Assembly: GCF_000969825.1 (NCBI RefSeq)
Contig: NZ_KQ033919.1
Coordinates: 2,722,671 to 2,786,670, forward strand
Source: Parabacteroides gordonii MS-1 = DSM 23371
Lineage (GTDB): Bacteria; Bacteroidota; Bacteroidia; Bacteroidales; Tannerellaceae
Length of the DNA stretch: 64,000 nucleotides
Direction: 5' to 3'
Shown here: positions 26,407-36,175 of the stretch, piece after piece
Layout of the letters: the number at the start of each line of letters is the position of its first letter
Numbering within the stretch: position 1 is the first letter of the stretch
Made by a program: the position numbers and the translations under genes
Notes under the pieces: generated by a model
Told to the model about the DNA's origin: nothing
What the model saw: the letters and a program-made list of their open reading frames with translations, nothing else
The model's database searches: none

Positions 26407-28557
26407 ATGAAAAAGAATAGTATAAGTACTTTTATCTGGGGCATACTGGGTGTATTGTTTGTTTCGTGTAATTCGCAGACTGGCGGAGTACAGCAATTTG
26501 ATATGCAGAAAATAGCTGCACACTATTCCAATGCAGAGACAAAGGTGAAAGCAAGCGATATCTTTGGAAAGGATATATTGTATATTTCGCCGGCAGATGG
26601 TAATGAGGGTGTGGTGATCTGGGAAAAAGGTGATAAGCCTGCCTGGGATAAAGGTAATTATCTGGTTTTCGAAGTGTATGGCGAAGCAGAATACAGCGGT
26701 GTTATCAATATTGAGTTTTATAAGGATATGAAAAATTTCGTTGCTGAAAAGATTGTTTTGCAAGGAGGGGAAACATCCGGCACGGAGAAGGATATGCCGT
26801 GGATATCTTGTTTGATGGGGACATTACCCCAATTGAAGACTCAGGTCGTTTTTCCTTTGTCTTATTTGGATGCACAGCAATTGTTTGTTCCCCGTTCTCC
26901 ACGCCAGTTGAAAGGGACTGTAAGTGGTAATCGTTTGGCTCCTGAAGATATCGTCAAGGTAGTTCTCCGTTTCGGACCTTACGACGGTACAAACTATCTA
27001 CCTTCTTATGAGTTGGCTTCCATTTTTATTACAGACTCCTTGCCTGAACCTTACCCTGATATTTCAACACCGGTTATAGACCGGCTCGGACAGTGGAAAG
27101 ATAAAGAATGGCCGGGTAGGCTGAAAGATGAGAAAGACATGGTTCTACAAAATAAAGAGATGGCTAAAAAGATTGAGAATGCCCGATTCCCATCGGAGTG
27201 GGGGCGTTTTGGTGGTTGGAAAAAGAAACCGTTTAAAAGTACCGGTTTTTTCAGAACTCAGCATGACGGAACCCGTTGGTGGCTGGTAGATCCGGACGGT
27301 TATGCTTTTTTGAGTGTCGGTATTGATTGTATCGGTCCGAACTCCAGTGGCCCGGTTAATGGTATTGAAGATTTGTTCGATTGGCTTCCCGGGGATAATG
27401 ATTCTGAATACGCAGAAGCTGTAAAAGAGCGTAGAGGGTTTAAAACAGTAGACTTTTATGTGGCGAATATGATCCGTATATATGGACAGGACTGGAGAAA
27501 CCAATGGGATAAGGTGACAGAGAATTTGATGAAGAAAATTCGGTTTAACACGGTTGGCAATTGGTCGGATATTGATTTTGCCCGTAAAAGCCGCATTCCG
27601 TATGTTTTACCTTTGCGGGATTTTCCAAGCACGGAAGTTTCTATTTATCGCGATTTCCCGGATGTGTTTTCCGATGAGTATCTGCAAAATGCAAAGGAAT
27701 TTGCACAGCAACTGAAAGCTTATAAAGATGATCCGTATATGGTTGGTTATTTTTTGAGAAATGAACCTCAATGGGCTTTCGGCTATCATAATCTGGCTTA
27801 TGAAATGTTTGCGACCCAACAAGTTTCCCACACAAAAGATGGGTTTATTAACTGGTTGGAAAAGAAGTATCAAGGGAATGTAAAAGAGGTAAATGCCAAA
27901 TGGAATTTGGATCTTAAGGATTTTGCTTCTTTGAAGGATCGTACGTTTAAAGAATATCCGTCGGAAGTGGCCAAAGATGATTTTCATGAATTCTCAACCA
28001 TTATGGTCAAGATGTATGTCGATATTCCTTGTGATGAAGTGATTAAAATAGATAAGAACCATCTGAATTTAGGGATGCGTTATGCCTGGTTAAGTTCCGA
28101 CCTGCTTTATAAGGCGGGAGAACGTTTTGATGTATTTTCTATCAATGGTTATGGTCTGGTTCCTCCTCCAACGGCCGAGATTGCCGAACGAAGCGGAAAA
28201 CCGGTAATGATCGGAGAGTTCCATCAGGGGGCAGTAGACAGAGCATTGCCTGCAACCGGTATTATTGGGGTATTGAATCAGCAGGAACGTGCCGCCGCTT
28301 ACCGGAATTATATCGAACAGGGCTTTGCAAGGCCAGAATTGGTCGGTATGCATTATTTTCAATGGATCGATCAGCCTTATTATGGCCGTTTCGATGGTGA
28401 GAATTATAACATAGGTGTTGTTACGGCTTGTAATATTCCTTATCCGGAATTAACAGAGGCTATGACAATAACGAATGAACGCATATATGATGTGGCAACA
28501 GGTAAAGTTGAACCATATAGTGTCGATATTCCTAAAACACCGGCTATCCATTATTAA
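26407..28557 (+). CDS. Clan GH-A glycoside hydrolase lipoprotein, beta-agarase/GH42/GH50-like (PUL1)
   Basis: 716 aa with a lipoprotein signal (Cys21 in VLFVSCNS), so it is anchored in a membrane, probably facing outward. Residues about 30-235 are a beta-sandwich. The TIM-barrel begins around FFRTQHDGTRWWLVDPDGYA. The acid/base is Glu453 in FLRNEPQW, with Asn before Glu as required in clan GH-A, and the nucleophile is Glu604 in VMIGEFHQG. Loops such as ITNERIYDVATGK close the C-terminus. Automatic annotation would probably say beta-agarase or GH42/GH50-like; I cannot fix the family. Activity on beta-linked galactose polymers is a reasonable guess given the GH2 enzyme in the same operon. Confidence 0.75.
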   Translation: MKKNSISTFIWGILGVLFVSCNSQTGGVQQFDMQKIAAHYSNAETKVKASDIFGKDILYISPADGNEGVVIWEKGDKPAWDKGNYLVFEVYGEAEYSGVINIEFYKDMKNFVAEKIVLQGGETSGTEKDMPWISCLMGTLPQLKTQVVFPLSYLDAQQLFVPRSPRQLKGTVSGNRLAPEDIVKVVLRFGPYDGTNYLPSYELASIFITDSLPEPYPDISTPVIDRLGQWKDKEWPGRLKDEKDMVLQNKEMAKKIENARFPSEWGRFGGWKKKPFKSTGFFRTQHDGTRWWLVDPDGYAFLSVGIDCIGPNSSGPVNGIEDLFDWLPGDNDSEYAEAVKERRGFKTVDFYVANMIRIYGQDWRNQWDKVTENLMKKIRFNTVGNWSDIDFARKSRIPYVLPLRDFPSTEVSIYRDFPDVFSDEYLQNAKEFAQQLKAYKDDPYMVGYFLRNEPQWAFGYHNLAYEMFATQQVSHTKDGFINWLEKKYQGNVKEVNAKWNLDLKDFASLKDRTFKEYPSEVAKDDFHEFSTIMVKMYVDIPCDEVIKIDKNHLNLGMRYAWLSSDLLYKAGERFDVFSINGYGLVPPPTAEIAERSGKPVMIGEFHQGAVDRALPATGIIGVLNQQERAAAYRNYIEQGFARPELVGMHYFQWIDQPYYGRFDGENYNIGVVTACNIPYPELTEAMTITNERIYDVATGKVEPYSVDIPKTPAIHY

Positions 28558-28581
28558 TTGTAACATTAAATAGATTTGTCT

Positions 28582-31500
28582 ATGAAAAATACACTTTTAC
28601 TGGGACTGTCCTTATTATTGTCAGTCCCCCAACTATCAGCTCAAACCGTAAAGGTTACGGAGAAACCTTTAGTTCTTCCCACCTATGAGATAGGTGCGCC
28701 GGATGTCAATCCGATATTTTTTACAGGCCGTGTTTATCAGGGAGCACAGGGACATATTTATCCATATCCCCTGTACGATATATTAACGGATGAAAAGATT
28801 GATAAAACGTATGATGCTGTTTACCTGGATAATGAGTATGTCAGTGTCTGTGTTTTACCGGAAATTGGCGGTAGGATACTATCGGCTACGGATAAAACGA
28901 ACAATTATGAAATATTTTATCGGCAGACAGGAATAAAACCAGCTTTGATCGGCATGCTCGGAGCTTGGTTGTCGGGTGGGGTAGAATGGAATATACCGCA
29001 TCATCACCGCCCTTCCAGTTATATGCCGATCGATTGGAAAATCGAAGAAAACAAAGATGGAAGTAAAACGATCTGGGTGGGTGAAATGGAATTACGCCAT
29101 CGTATGAAATGGTCGGTTGGTGTAACAGTTTATCCGAATCGTTCGTGGGTGGAAGCACGGGTGAAGATCATCAACCGTACTCCATTTGTGCAATCCATTC
29201 TTTATTGGGCGAATGTGTCAGTACATTGTAATAAGGATTATGAAGTAATTTTCCCACCGGCAACACAATTCGGAACAGACCATTCGAAAGTGTATTTTAC
29301 AAAGTGGCCGATGGGAGAAGCTGTTCGTGGCAGTGGTAACGATGTTGAACTTGCATGGTGGAAGAACTATACCGGTAATTCACGTTCTATCTTTGCCTGG
29401 AACTTTGAGGATGACTTTTTAGCTGGTTACGATCATGGCAAACAAGCCGGTACTGTTCATGTAGCTAATCACCATATTGTAAATGGGAAGAAATTCTTTT
29501 TGTGGGGCAATAACCCCAGTGCAGAAATGTGGAATAAAATGTTGTCGGATAAAGATGGTCATTATCTGGAGTTGATGGTGGGTGCCTATTCAGACAATCA
29601 ACCGGATTATAGCTGGGTAGGACCGGGGGAAACTCGTGAATTCGTGCAGCGTTGGTATGGCATCCGTGATATCGGTTCTGTAAAGAATGCGAATGACGAT
29701 GCAGCCGTTAATCTGGAAAGACGGGCACCGGATAAAGTATTCCTGGGTTTTAATGCAACGACTAAATATACGGATGCAAAAGTCTTGTTGAAACAAGGTG
29801 GCAATGTCTTGTTTGAGAAAGTTATTTCTATTGATCCTGCAACACCTTTTACTGCTACTCTACCTGTCCCTAAAACGGTGAAAGATGCCGATCTATATGC
29901 TGTTTTACTGGATAAGCAGGGTAATGAGTTAGTTGCTTATCAGCCGGTAGAACTGGATAATAAGGAACTCCCGTCTGTTGTTGAAGGTACAAAGCCGGTT
30001 AAAGAGTATCAGACTGTGGAGGAGTTGTATTATGCAGGGCTCCGTGTCGACCAGTTCCATAATGCCCGTTTAAATGCAATGGATTTTTATAATGAGGCAT
30101 TAAGCAGGGATTCACTCGATTCGCGTGTCAATACTGTTGTAGGTATACGATATGCAAAAGCCGGACAGTGGGATTTGGCAGAAAAACATCTGAAAAGGGC
30201 GTTGGTTCGTCCGGCCAAGGATTATACGGTGGTGAAAGACCCGGAACCTCATTATTATCTGGGTTTGATCTATCAGATGCAAGGTCGTTACAAAGAAGCG
30301 GCAGACCAGTACTGGAAGGCTACCTGGTATCCGACTTTCCAGCATTCGGCTTATTTGGCATTGGCACAGCTATCCGGTCTGAAAGGTAATTTACCGGAAG
30401 CACTGGCGTTAGTTGACCAATCACTGGCTGTCGGAGGAAGGGATACGAAAGCTCTTACATTAAAAGCTTATTTGCTAAGAAAGCTGGGGCAGGCTGATGA
30501 GGCTGCCAAACTGCTAGAGTTGGTTATGGAGATCGATCCATTGGATTATTGGAGCATGTCGGAGCAAAGTCTGTTGAATGGTAATGGAGTAAACTTCCTG
30601 GATAAAGCAGAGAAACAACGTGGTGAAGGTATTATCCGCGTTCAGGAATTGTTGGAAATGTCTTTGGAATATGCGCATGTGGGAGCTTATGCAGAAGCAA
30701 CACATTTGCTGGATAAAGCACTGCAGATAGGTGAACCTTATATTTCATCTCCATTGGTTTATTATTATATGGGTTATTACGATCTGCAATCAGGAAATAA
30801 GGAAGCTGCATTGGCACAATGGAAGAAAGCTTCTTCATTGTCCACTGATTGGTGTTTCCCGTTCCGCCTGGAAGAAATAAATATCCTGAATACTGTATGC
30901 TCGGAATCTGTTGCTGATGCCCGTGCTCCTTATTATCTGGGTAATTTGTACTATTTCCTCGGACAAAAAGAAAAAGGAATGGTTTGTTGGGAACAGGCTG
31001 TATCAAAAGATACCCAATTTGCTCAGGCTTGGCGTAATTTAGGCTTTGGTTATAATCGTCAGAATGAACCGGGTAAAGCAATTGCCGGCTATGAAAAGGC
31101 TATCGCATTTAATAATAAGGATCCTCGTATTTTCCAGGAGCTGGATATATTATATGAAAAGAATAAAAAACCGGCAACAGAACGTCTGGCTATACTCGAA
31201 CAAAATATTCAGACTGTAATGAAACACGATGAGGCTGTAATGCGTTTGCTGACATTGTATAATGAAACCGGCGCTTATGATAAAGCGATCGATATTATGG
31301 CAAACCGCCATTTCCATGTCTGGGAAGGCGGCGGAGAAATTCATGATATTTATGTCGACTCCCATTTACTGAAAGGGATGGATCTGCTTAAATCCGGAAA
31401 ACAGAAGGAGGCTATCAGTGAATTTGAGGTGGCCGATCTCTATCCAGAGAACCTGGAAGTCGGAAGACCGGAAACAGGTGGTCATAGTGCAAAGGGTTAT

Positions 31501-31917
31501 TATTACATGGGTAAAGCTTACCAGGCATTAGGTAACAAAAAGAAAGCCAAAGAATGTTTTGAAATAGCAGCAAACAGCCAGGTGAGAAGAAGACGAGTGC
31601 AGTTGGCCTCGGAAAATACATTGTTCAATGCCTTGGCTATGGGTGAGACTGGAAGAATGGCAGAGTCGAAAGATTTGTTGCAGAAGCTCTCGGCAGAGAT
31701 CGACGGGCAATTGGCCGGACGTGTATCTGTTGATGCCTATTCCAAATTTGGTGAAGATGGTTCAAAGGATGAGCGGATAGCGAATCTGAACTATCTGAAA
31801 GGTCTGCTGGAATGTGCAAACGGTAATGACAGTTCCGGAAAGGCATTGCTTCAGAAGGCGATAGATCTGAATCCGAATCTGATTTGGGCGAAACAATTCC
31901 TGAATCATACATTCTAA
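28582..31917 (+). CDS. DUF5107 domain protein with tetratricopeptide repeats (PUL1)
   Basis: 1111 aa from the ATG at 28582 (MKNTLLLGLSLLLSVPQLSA), with a signal peptide. Residues about 30-370 match DUF5107 in character: a galactose-mutarotase-like beta-sandwich (LDNEYVSVCVLPEIGGRI, WNIPHHHRPSSYMPIDWKIE). From about 470 to the end come many TPR units (for example AEKHLKRALVRPAKDYTVVK and AWRNLGFGYNRQNEPGKAIA). The role is unknown; location in a PUL and the mutarotase fold suggest recognition or processing of a sugar. The TAGATTTG at 28571-28578 just upstream looks like a promoter box but is probably chance, since the gene is 24 nt behind the previous one. Confidence 0.8.
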   Translation: MKNTLLLGLSLLLSVPQLSAQTVKVTEKPLVLPTYEIGAPDVNPIFFTGRVYQGAQGHIYPYPLYDILTDEKIDKTYDAVYLDNEYVSVCVLPEIGGRILSATDKTNNYEIFYRQTGIKPALIGMLGAWLSGGVEWNIPHHHRPSSYMPIDWKIEENKDGSKTIWVGEMELRHRMKWSVGVTVYPNRSWVEARVKIINRTPFVQSILYWANVSVHCNKDYEVIFPPATQFGTDHSKVYFTKWPMGEAVRGSGNDVELAWWKNYTGNSRSIFAWNFEDDFLAGYDHGKQAGTVHVANHHIVNGKKFFLWGNNPSAEMWNKMLSDKDGHYLELMVGAYSDNQPDYSWVGPGETREFVQRWYGIRDIGSVKNANDDAAVNLERRAPDKVFLGFNATTKYTDAKVLLKQGGNVLFEKVISIDPATPFTATLPVPKTVKDADLYAVLLDKQGNELVAYQPVELDNKELPSVVEGTKPVKEYQTVEELYYAGLRVDQFHNARLNAMDFYNEALSRDSLDSRVNTVVGIRYAKAGQWDLAEKHLKRALVRPAKDYTVVKDPEPHYYLGLIYQMQGRYKEAADQYWKATWYPTFQHSAYLALAQLSGLKGNLPEALALVDQSLAVGGRDTKALTLKAYLLRKLGQADEAAKLLELVMEIDPLDYWSMSEQSLLNGNGVNFLDKAEKQRGEGIIRVQELLEMSLEYAHVGAYAEATHLLDKALQIGEPYISSPLVYYYMGYYDLQSGNKEAALAQWKKASSLSTDWCFPFRLEEINILNTVCSESVADARAPYYLGNLYYFLGQKEKGMVCWEQAVSKDTQFAQAWRNLGFGYNRQNEPGKAIAGYEKAIAFNNKDPRIFQELDILYEKNKKPATERLAILEQNIQTVMKHDEAVMRLLTLYNETGAYDKAIDIMANRHFHVWEGGGEIHDIYVDSHLLKGMDLLKSGKQKEAISEFEVADLYPENLEVGRPETGGHSAKGYYYMGKAYQALGNKKKAKECFEIAANSQVRRRRVQLASENTLFNALAMGETGRMAESKDLLQKLSAEIDGQLAGRVSVDAYSKFGEDGSKDERIANLNYLKGLLECANGNDSSGKALLQKAIDLNPNLIWAKQFLNHTF

Positions 31918-31932
31918 TAAGTAATAATGATA

Positions 31933-31970
31933 TATCTTTGGTGGTCAGGAGGTTTTAGCCTCTTGGCCAC
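31933..31970 (+). promoter_or_regulatory. Possible internal promoter and leader hairpin before the GH2 gene
   Basis: A -7 box TATCTTTG (31933-31940) is directly followed by a 12-bp stem GTGGTCAGGAGG (31941-31952) / CCTCTTGGCCAC (31959-31970) with loop TTTTAG; two pairs are G-U. No T-run follows, so it is more likely a leader or processing structure than a terminator. Confidence 0.5.
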
Positions 31971-31994
31971 ATTTGTCTTTAGAACATCTAAATT

Positions 31995-34412
31995 ATGAAA
32001 AACATGAAATATTGGGTTGTGTTATTGCTGATGCAATTATTCTCTGTTAATGTTTGGTGCCAGGGTTTTGGCAAAAGTGAACAGATTAATCATGATTGGT
32101 TCTTCTATCCGGGTGATACTAAGTATGCAGGAGCTGAGTATTTTGACCATTCCGGTTGGCAAAAGCTGGATATCCCTCATGACTGGAGTGTTGAACAGAT
32201 TGCGAGTCCCGGTAATGCCAGTTGTACGGGATTCCTGCCAGGAGGTATTGGATGGTATCGTAAAGATCTGGATATTCCTGCGGATAAGGAAGGACAAAAC
32301 CTGTATGTCTATTTTGAAGGTGTATATAACAACAGCGAAGTCTTTATAAATGGTAAATGGATTGGGAAACGACCCAACGGATACATCTCTTTTATGTATG
32401 ACCTTACTCCCTACATCCATTGGGGAGGGCGTAATGTTTTGGCTGTAAGAGTCGATCATTCGCAGTCTGCTGATTCGAGGTGGTATACCGGATCCGGAAT
32501 TTACCGGGATGTTTATTTAGTTTATGCAAATCCTGTACATATTAATTTGTGGGGAGTGAGCTATGTTGCTGAAGTAAAAGGAAAGAATGCTGCTCTCACT
32601 ATTCAGACGGAAATAAACAATACAACGGATAAACCTGCTGCATTAACAGTGAAACAGGAAGTGTTTAACCGTGAAAACCATAAGGTCGGTGAAGTTTCCA
32701 AAAGCCTTAGTTTACCGGCAAACTGTGTGGAGAAATTGGAACAGTCGTGTACGATCAACTCTCCGGTTTTGTGGGATTTGGATAATCCTTATTTGTATAC
32801 GATAAAAACGCATATTTCTCAAAATGGGAGACAGATAGATGGCTCGGAAACACGTGCTGGTATTCGTACCCTGCATTTTGATCCGGATAAAGGGTTCTCA
32901 TTGAATGGACGGAACATGAAGATAAAAGGAGTCTGCATACATCATGATGCCGGATGTTTGGGAGCAGCTGTCCCGAAAGAAGTTTGGCGTCGCCGCTTAT
33001 TAATTCTAAAGGAAATAGGTTGCAATGCAATTCGAATGAGTCATAATCCCCAAGCTCCTTATATGTATGACTTGTGTGACGAATTAGGATTGTTGGTTAA
33101 AGACGAGGCTTTTGATGAATGGGAATATCCTAAGAAAAAATGGATTACCGGTTGGAATCGTGGTATCCCTGGTTTTCAGGGATCTGCCGACTATTTTCGG
33201 GAATGGGCGGAACGTGATCTGGCTGATATGATCCGTCGCGATAGAAATCATCCTTCCGTTATTATGTGGAGTATAGGAAATGAGGTCGATTATCCAAATG
33301 ATCCTTATTCACATCCAGTCTTGGATCAGGAAGGCATCGGACAACAACATGTCAAAGGGTATCAGAAAGAACAACCGTGTGCGGAACGTTTGGGCGAGAT
33401 TGCCCGCAACCTGGTGCGTGAAGCTAAAAAGTATGATTTATCCCGTCCGGTCACTGCTGCTTTGGCGGGTCCAGTCATGTCTAATGAAACGGATTATCCG
33501 AAAGTATTGGATGTGGTAGGATATAATTATACGGAAAAGCGTTATCGGCAAGATCACGAGAAATATCCGGATCGTATTTTGTATGGAAGTGAAACAGGAC
33601 ATGGGTTAGAACCTTGGAAATATGTACGGGATAATGATTATATTTTTGGACAGTTTATATGGGTAGGATATGACTTCTTAGGGGAAGCTGGTCCCTGGCC
33701 CTCGCGTGGGTCGACTGCCGGATTAATAGATATGGCTGGAAATATAAAACCTGGCGGATATTATCAACGTGCTTTATGGTCGGAATCCCCGGTTGTCTAT
33801 GTGGGTACTTATAAGCCTGAAGAGCGGAATCGTTGGCTGATGACAAATGCCCCGGCCGTATGGAATTATGAGAAGGGGGAGACGATACGTGTCGTAACTT
33901 ATACGAATTGCCAGGAAGCTGAACTTTATTTAAACGGGGAGCTGGTAGGAGTTCGTAAACCTTATGATGACGAGACTGCTGTTATCTCCTGGGATATACC
34001 TTATATCTCAGGTGTTTTGGAAGTCGTTGGCTATAATAACGGGAAAATCGTATCGAAAGACAAGATACAGACTTCCGGACGTCCTTATGCGTTGAAAGCC
34101 GTATTCTTAGAGGAAGAACATATTGGAAAAGACACAATGTTGCAAATGCTGATCCGTGTTGTGGATGAAAATGATATTCCGGTTGTTCTGGCAGATAATG
34201 AAGTTACCTGCCATTTGGAAGGTCCGGTTCGTCTAATTGGTCTTGAAAGTGGGGATGGGAATGTGACGGACAATTACAGAGATAACAAGCAGCGGTGCAG
34301 ATCAGGTAAACTTGTCGGTTATCTGAAAGTGACGGACAATGCCGGTTCAGTAAAGGTAAAACTGACATCTCCTCTTTTACAATCAACGGAAGTAGAGCTG
34401 TCAATCAAATGA
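31995..34412 (+). CDS. GH2 family beta-galactosidase (PUL1)
   Basis: 805 aa, secreted (MKNMKYWVVLLLMQLFSVNVWC, possibly with a lipid-modified Cys). Domain order is the GH2 standard: a jelly-roll sugar-binding domain (about 25-200, LDIPHDWSVEQ, SGWYRKDL-type motif as GGIGWYRKDLDI), an immunoglobulin-like domain (200-300), a TIM-barrel (300-600) with acid/base Glu430 in MWSIGNEVDYP and nucleophile Glu533 in YGSETGHG, then DUF4982-type and C-terminal sandwich domains. It hydrolyses terminal beta-galactosides by a retaining mechanism. It is followed by a strong terminator, so it is the last gene of the main PUL1 operon. Confidence 0.93.
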   Translation: MKNMKYWVVLLLMQLFSVNVWCQGFGKSEQINHDWFFYPGDTKYAGAEYFDHSGWQKLDIPHDWSVEQIASPGNASCTGFLPGGIGWYRKDLDIPADKEGQNLYVYFEGVYNNSEVFINGKWIGKRPNGYISFMYDLTPYIHWGGRNVLAVRVDHSQSADSRWYTGSGIYRDVYLVYANPVHINLWGVSYVAEVKGKNAALTIQTEINNTTDKPAALTVKQEVFNRENHKVGEVSKSLSLPANCVEKLEQSCTINSPVLWDLDNPYLYTIKTHISQNGRQIDGSETRAGIRTLHFDPDKGFSLNGRNMKIKGVCIHHDAGCLGAAVPKEVWRRRLLILKEIGCNAIRMSHNPQAPYMYDLCDELGLLVKDEAFDEWEYPKKKWITGWNRGIPGFQGSADYFREWAERDLADMIRRDRNHPSVIMWSIGNEVDYPNDPYSHPVLDQEGIGQQHVKGYQKEQPCAERLGEIARNLVREAKKYDLSRPVTAALAGPVMSNETDYPKVLDVVGYNYTEKRYRQDHEKYPDRILYGSETGHGLEPWKYVRDNDYIFGQFIWVGYDFLGEAGPWPSRGSTAGLIDMAGNIKPGGYYQRALWSESPVVYVGTYKPEERNRWLMTNAPAVWNYEKGETIRVVTYTNCQEAELYLNGELVGVRKPYDDETAVISWDIPYISGVLEVVGYNNGKIVSKDKIQTSGRPYALKAVFLEEEHIGKDTMLQMLIRVVDENDIPVVLADNEVTCHLEGPVRLIGLESGDGNVTDNYRDNKQRCRSGKLVGYLKVTDNAGSVKVKLTSPLLQSTEVELSIK

Positions 34413-34436
34413 AATTATAAGACTATTTATCAAAAG

Positions 34437-34478
34437 AAAAGGAGATAACTCTGAAATTAATGGAGTTATCTCCTTTTT
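34437..34478 (+). terminator. Terminator of the main PUL1 operon
   Basis: A 15-bp perfect stem AAAAGGAGATAACTC / GAGTTATCTCCTTTT with an 11-nt loop and a closing T-run, 24 nt after the GH2 stop. Confidence 0.93.
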
Positions 34479-34496
34479 ATATTCCGCCCGTAAATA

Positions 34497-34504
34497 TATC
34501 TTTG
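34497..34504 (+). promoter_or_regulatory. Promoter -7 box for the GH31 gene
   Basis: TATCTTTG, 26 nt before the ATG at 34531. It overlaps an upstream in-frame GTG at 34504, which therefore cannot be the start. Confidence 0.6.
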
Positions 34505-34530
34505 TGGAGATATTTAATAAATCTAATGAA

Positions 34531-36141
34531 ATGAACATGAATAACTCGATGAAAACTGTTTTCTTGTCTTTACTTATCCTTTTAGTGGCATTACCCTGCC
34601 GGGCTGCTGGTAAATACGAATCCCGGATATCATCCCTGGAAAATGAGAAATGGTGGGGAGGTATGGTGGCACTTGGTTCTCAGATGCCGTTTAAAGAGAA
34701 TCTGCGTTTGTTCGATCTTTCGGCAGAAAACCTAAATAATCAGAATGTCCCTCTTCTATTATCTTCCGAAGGACGCTATATCTGGAGTGATAAGCCATTT
34801 TCTTTCAAGGTGGAAAATGGGAATATACATATCTACTCCGATTACGAGAAGATGGAACCTGTATTGGCCGGCAGCACATTGAAGGAAGCCTATCTGGCCG
34901 CTGCTGCCAAACATTTTCCTTCTTCCGGCCAACTGCCTGACTCGTTGTTCTTCTCCATGCCGCAGTATAATACCTGGATCGAGTTGATGTACAATCAAAA
35001 CCAGGAAGATATCCTGAAGTATGCCGACAATATATTGACCAATAAATTCCCGGTTGGAGTATTCATGGTAGATGACAACTGGCAGAAGTATTACGGAAAC
35101 TTTGATTTTAAGCCGGAACGTTTTCCAGATCCGAAAGGAATGATCGACCGGTTACATAAAGACGGGTTCCGTATTATGTTGTGGATTTGTCCGTTTGTCA
35201 GTCCGGATAGCCCTGAATTCCGTGAGTTGCAACAAAAGGGATACCTGATCAAACAAAAGGGGACAAAGCAGGCAGCCATCATTCCCTGGTGGAATGGATA
35301 TAGCGCTTGCTATGACTTGAGTAATCCGGCTGCAGCCGAACATTTGAAGTTGCAATTGCGCACAATGCAGGAGAAATACGGAGTTGATGGTTTTAAGTTT
35401 GATGCTGGTGATATTGGCCATTATAATGATCCGAACCTGGAATTTTATGATAAGTCAGCGACTTCTGTCGATATGTGCGAATATTGGGCCAAGATCGGTT
35501 TGGATTTTCCTTTCAATGAATATCGTGCCGGTTGGAAGATGGGTGGACAGGCACTGGTACAGCGTCTGGGGGATAAAGATTACTCCTGGAATGCTGTAGG
35601 GCTTTTGATCCCGGATATGATTGCAGCCGGACTGATGGGGTATGCATATGCTTGCCCGGATATGATCGGTGGAGGTCAGTTTGGTTCGTTCCTCGGTGTC
35701 GATCAGACGAAACTCGACCAGGAGCTGATCGTCCGTTCTTGTCAGGTACATACTTTGATGCCTATGATGCAGTTCTCTGTGGCTCCTTGGCGTATTTTGG
35801 ATGAAAAGCATTTAGCTATTTGCCGTGAATACGCTCATCTGCATGAAAAGATGGGTGGATATATTCTGGAACAGGCACGTCATTCGGCACAAACTGGTGA
35901 ACCGATATTGCGCCATATGGAATATGCATTTCCACATCAAGGGTTTGTAGACTGTAAAGACCAGTTCATGCTGGGCGATAAATATCTGGTCGCACCGATC
36001 CTGACCAAAGAACATACACGTCAAGTGATGTTGCCCAAAGGACAATGGAAGGATGATACTGGTAAGAAATTCCGCGGACCTAAGACAATAGAGGTGAATG
36101 CTCCTTTGGAACGTCTGCCCTGGTTCGAGAGAATAAAATAA
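34531..36141 (+). CDS. GH31 family glycoside hydrolase (PUL1)
   Basis: 536 aa from the ATG at 34531, with a signal peptide (MKTVFLSLLILLVALPCRAA inside). GH31 signatures: GVFMVDDNWQKYYGNFDF at the barrel start, FRIMLWICPFVSPDSPEF, and the nucleophile region GVDGFKFDAGD with Asp291. The protein is shorter than classical alpha-glucosidases and lacks large C-terminal domains, like the GH31 alpha-galactosidases and related subfamilies. Retaining alpha-glycosidase activity is sure by family; alpha-galactosidase versus alpha-glucosidase is open. It is transcribed from its own promoter after the main PUL1 operon and ends at array C, convergent with the GH89 gene. Confidence 0.88.
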   Translation: MNMNNSMKTVFLSLLILLVALPCRAAGKYESRISSLENEKWWGGMVALGSQMPFKENLRLFDLSAENLNNQNVPLLLSSEGRYIWSDKPFSFKVENGNIHIYSDYEKMEPVLAGSTLKEAYLAAAAKHFPSSGQLPDSLFFSMPQYNTWIELMYNQNQEDILKYADNILTNKFPVGVFMVDDNWQKYYGNFDFKPERFPDPKGMIDRLHKDGFRIMLWICPFVSPDSPEFRELQQKGYLIKQKGTKQAAIIPWWNGYSACYDLSNPAAAEHLKLQLRTMQEKYGVDGFKFDAGDIGHYNDPNLEFYDKSATSVDMCEYWAKIGLDFPFNEYRAGWKMGGQALVQRLGDKDYSWNAVGLLIPDMIAAGLMGYAYACPDMIGGGQFGSFLGVDQTKLDQELIVRSCQVHTLMPMMQFSVAPWRILDEKHLAICREYAHLHEKMGGYILEQARHSAQTGEPILRHMEYAFPHQGFVDCKDQFMLGDKYLVAPILTKEHTRQVMLPKGQWKDDTGKKFRGPKTIEVNAPLERLPWFERIK

Positions 36142-36175
36142 GAAGAGTATCTGGTCAGACTAAAGAGTTTCACCT

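Noticed and set aside
28571-28582. TAGATTTG just before the DUF5107 gene as a promoter
   Set aside because: It ends 3 nt before the ATG inside a closely spaced operon; an operon-internal promoter this near the start is unlikely.
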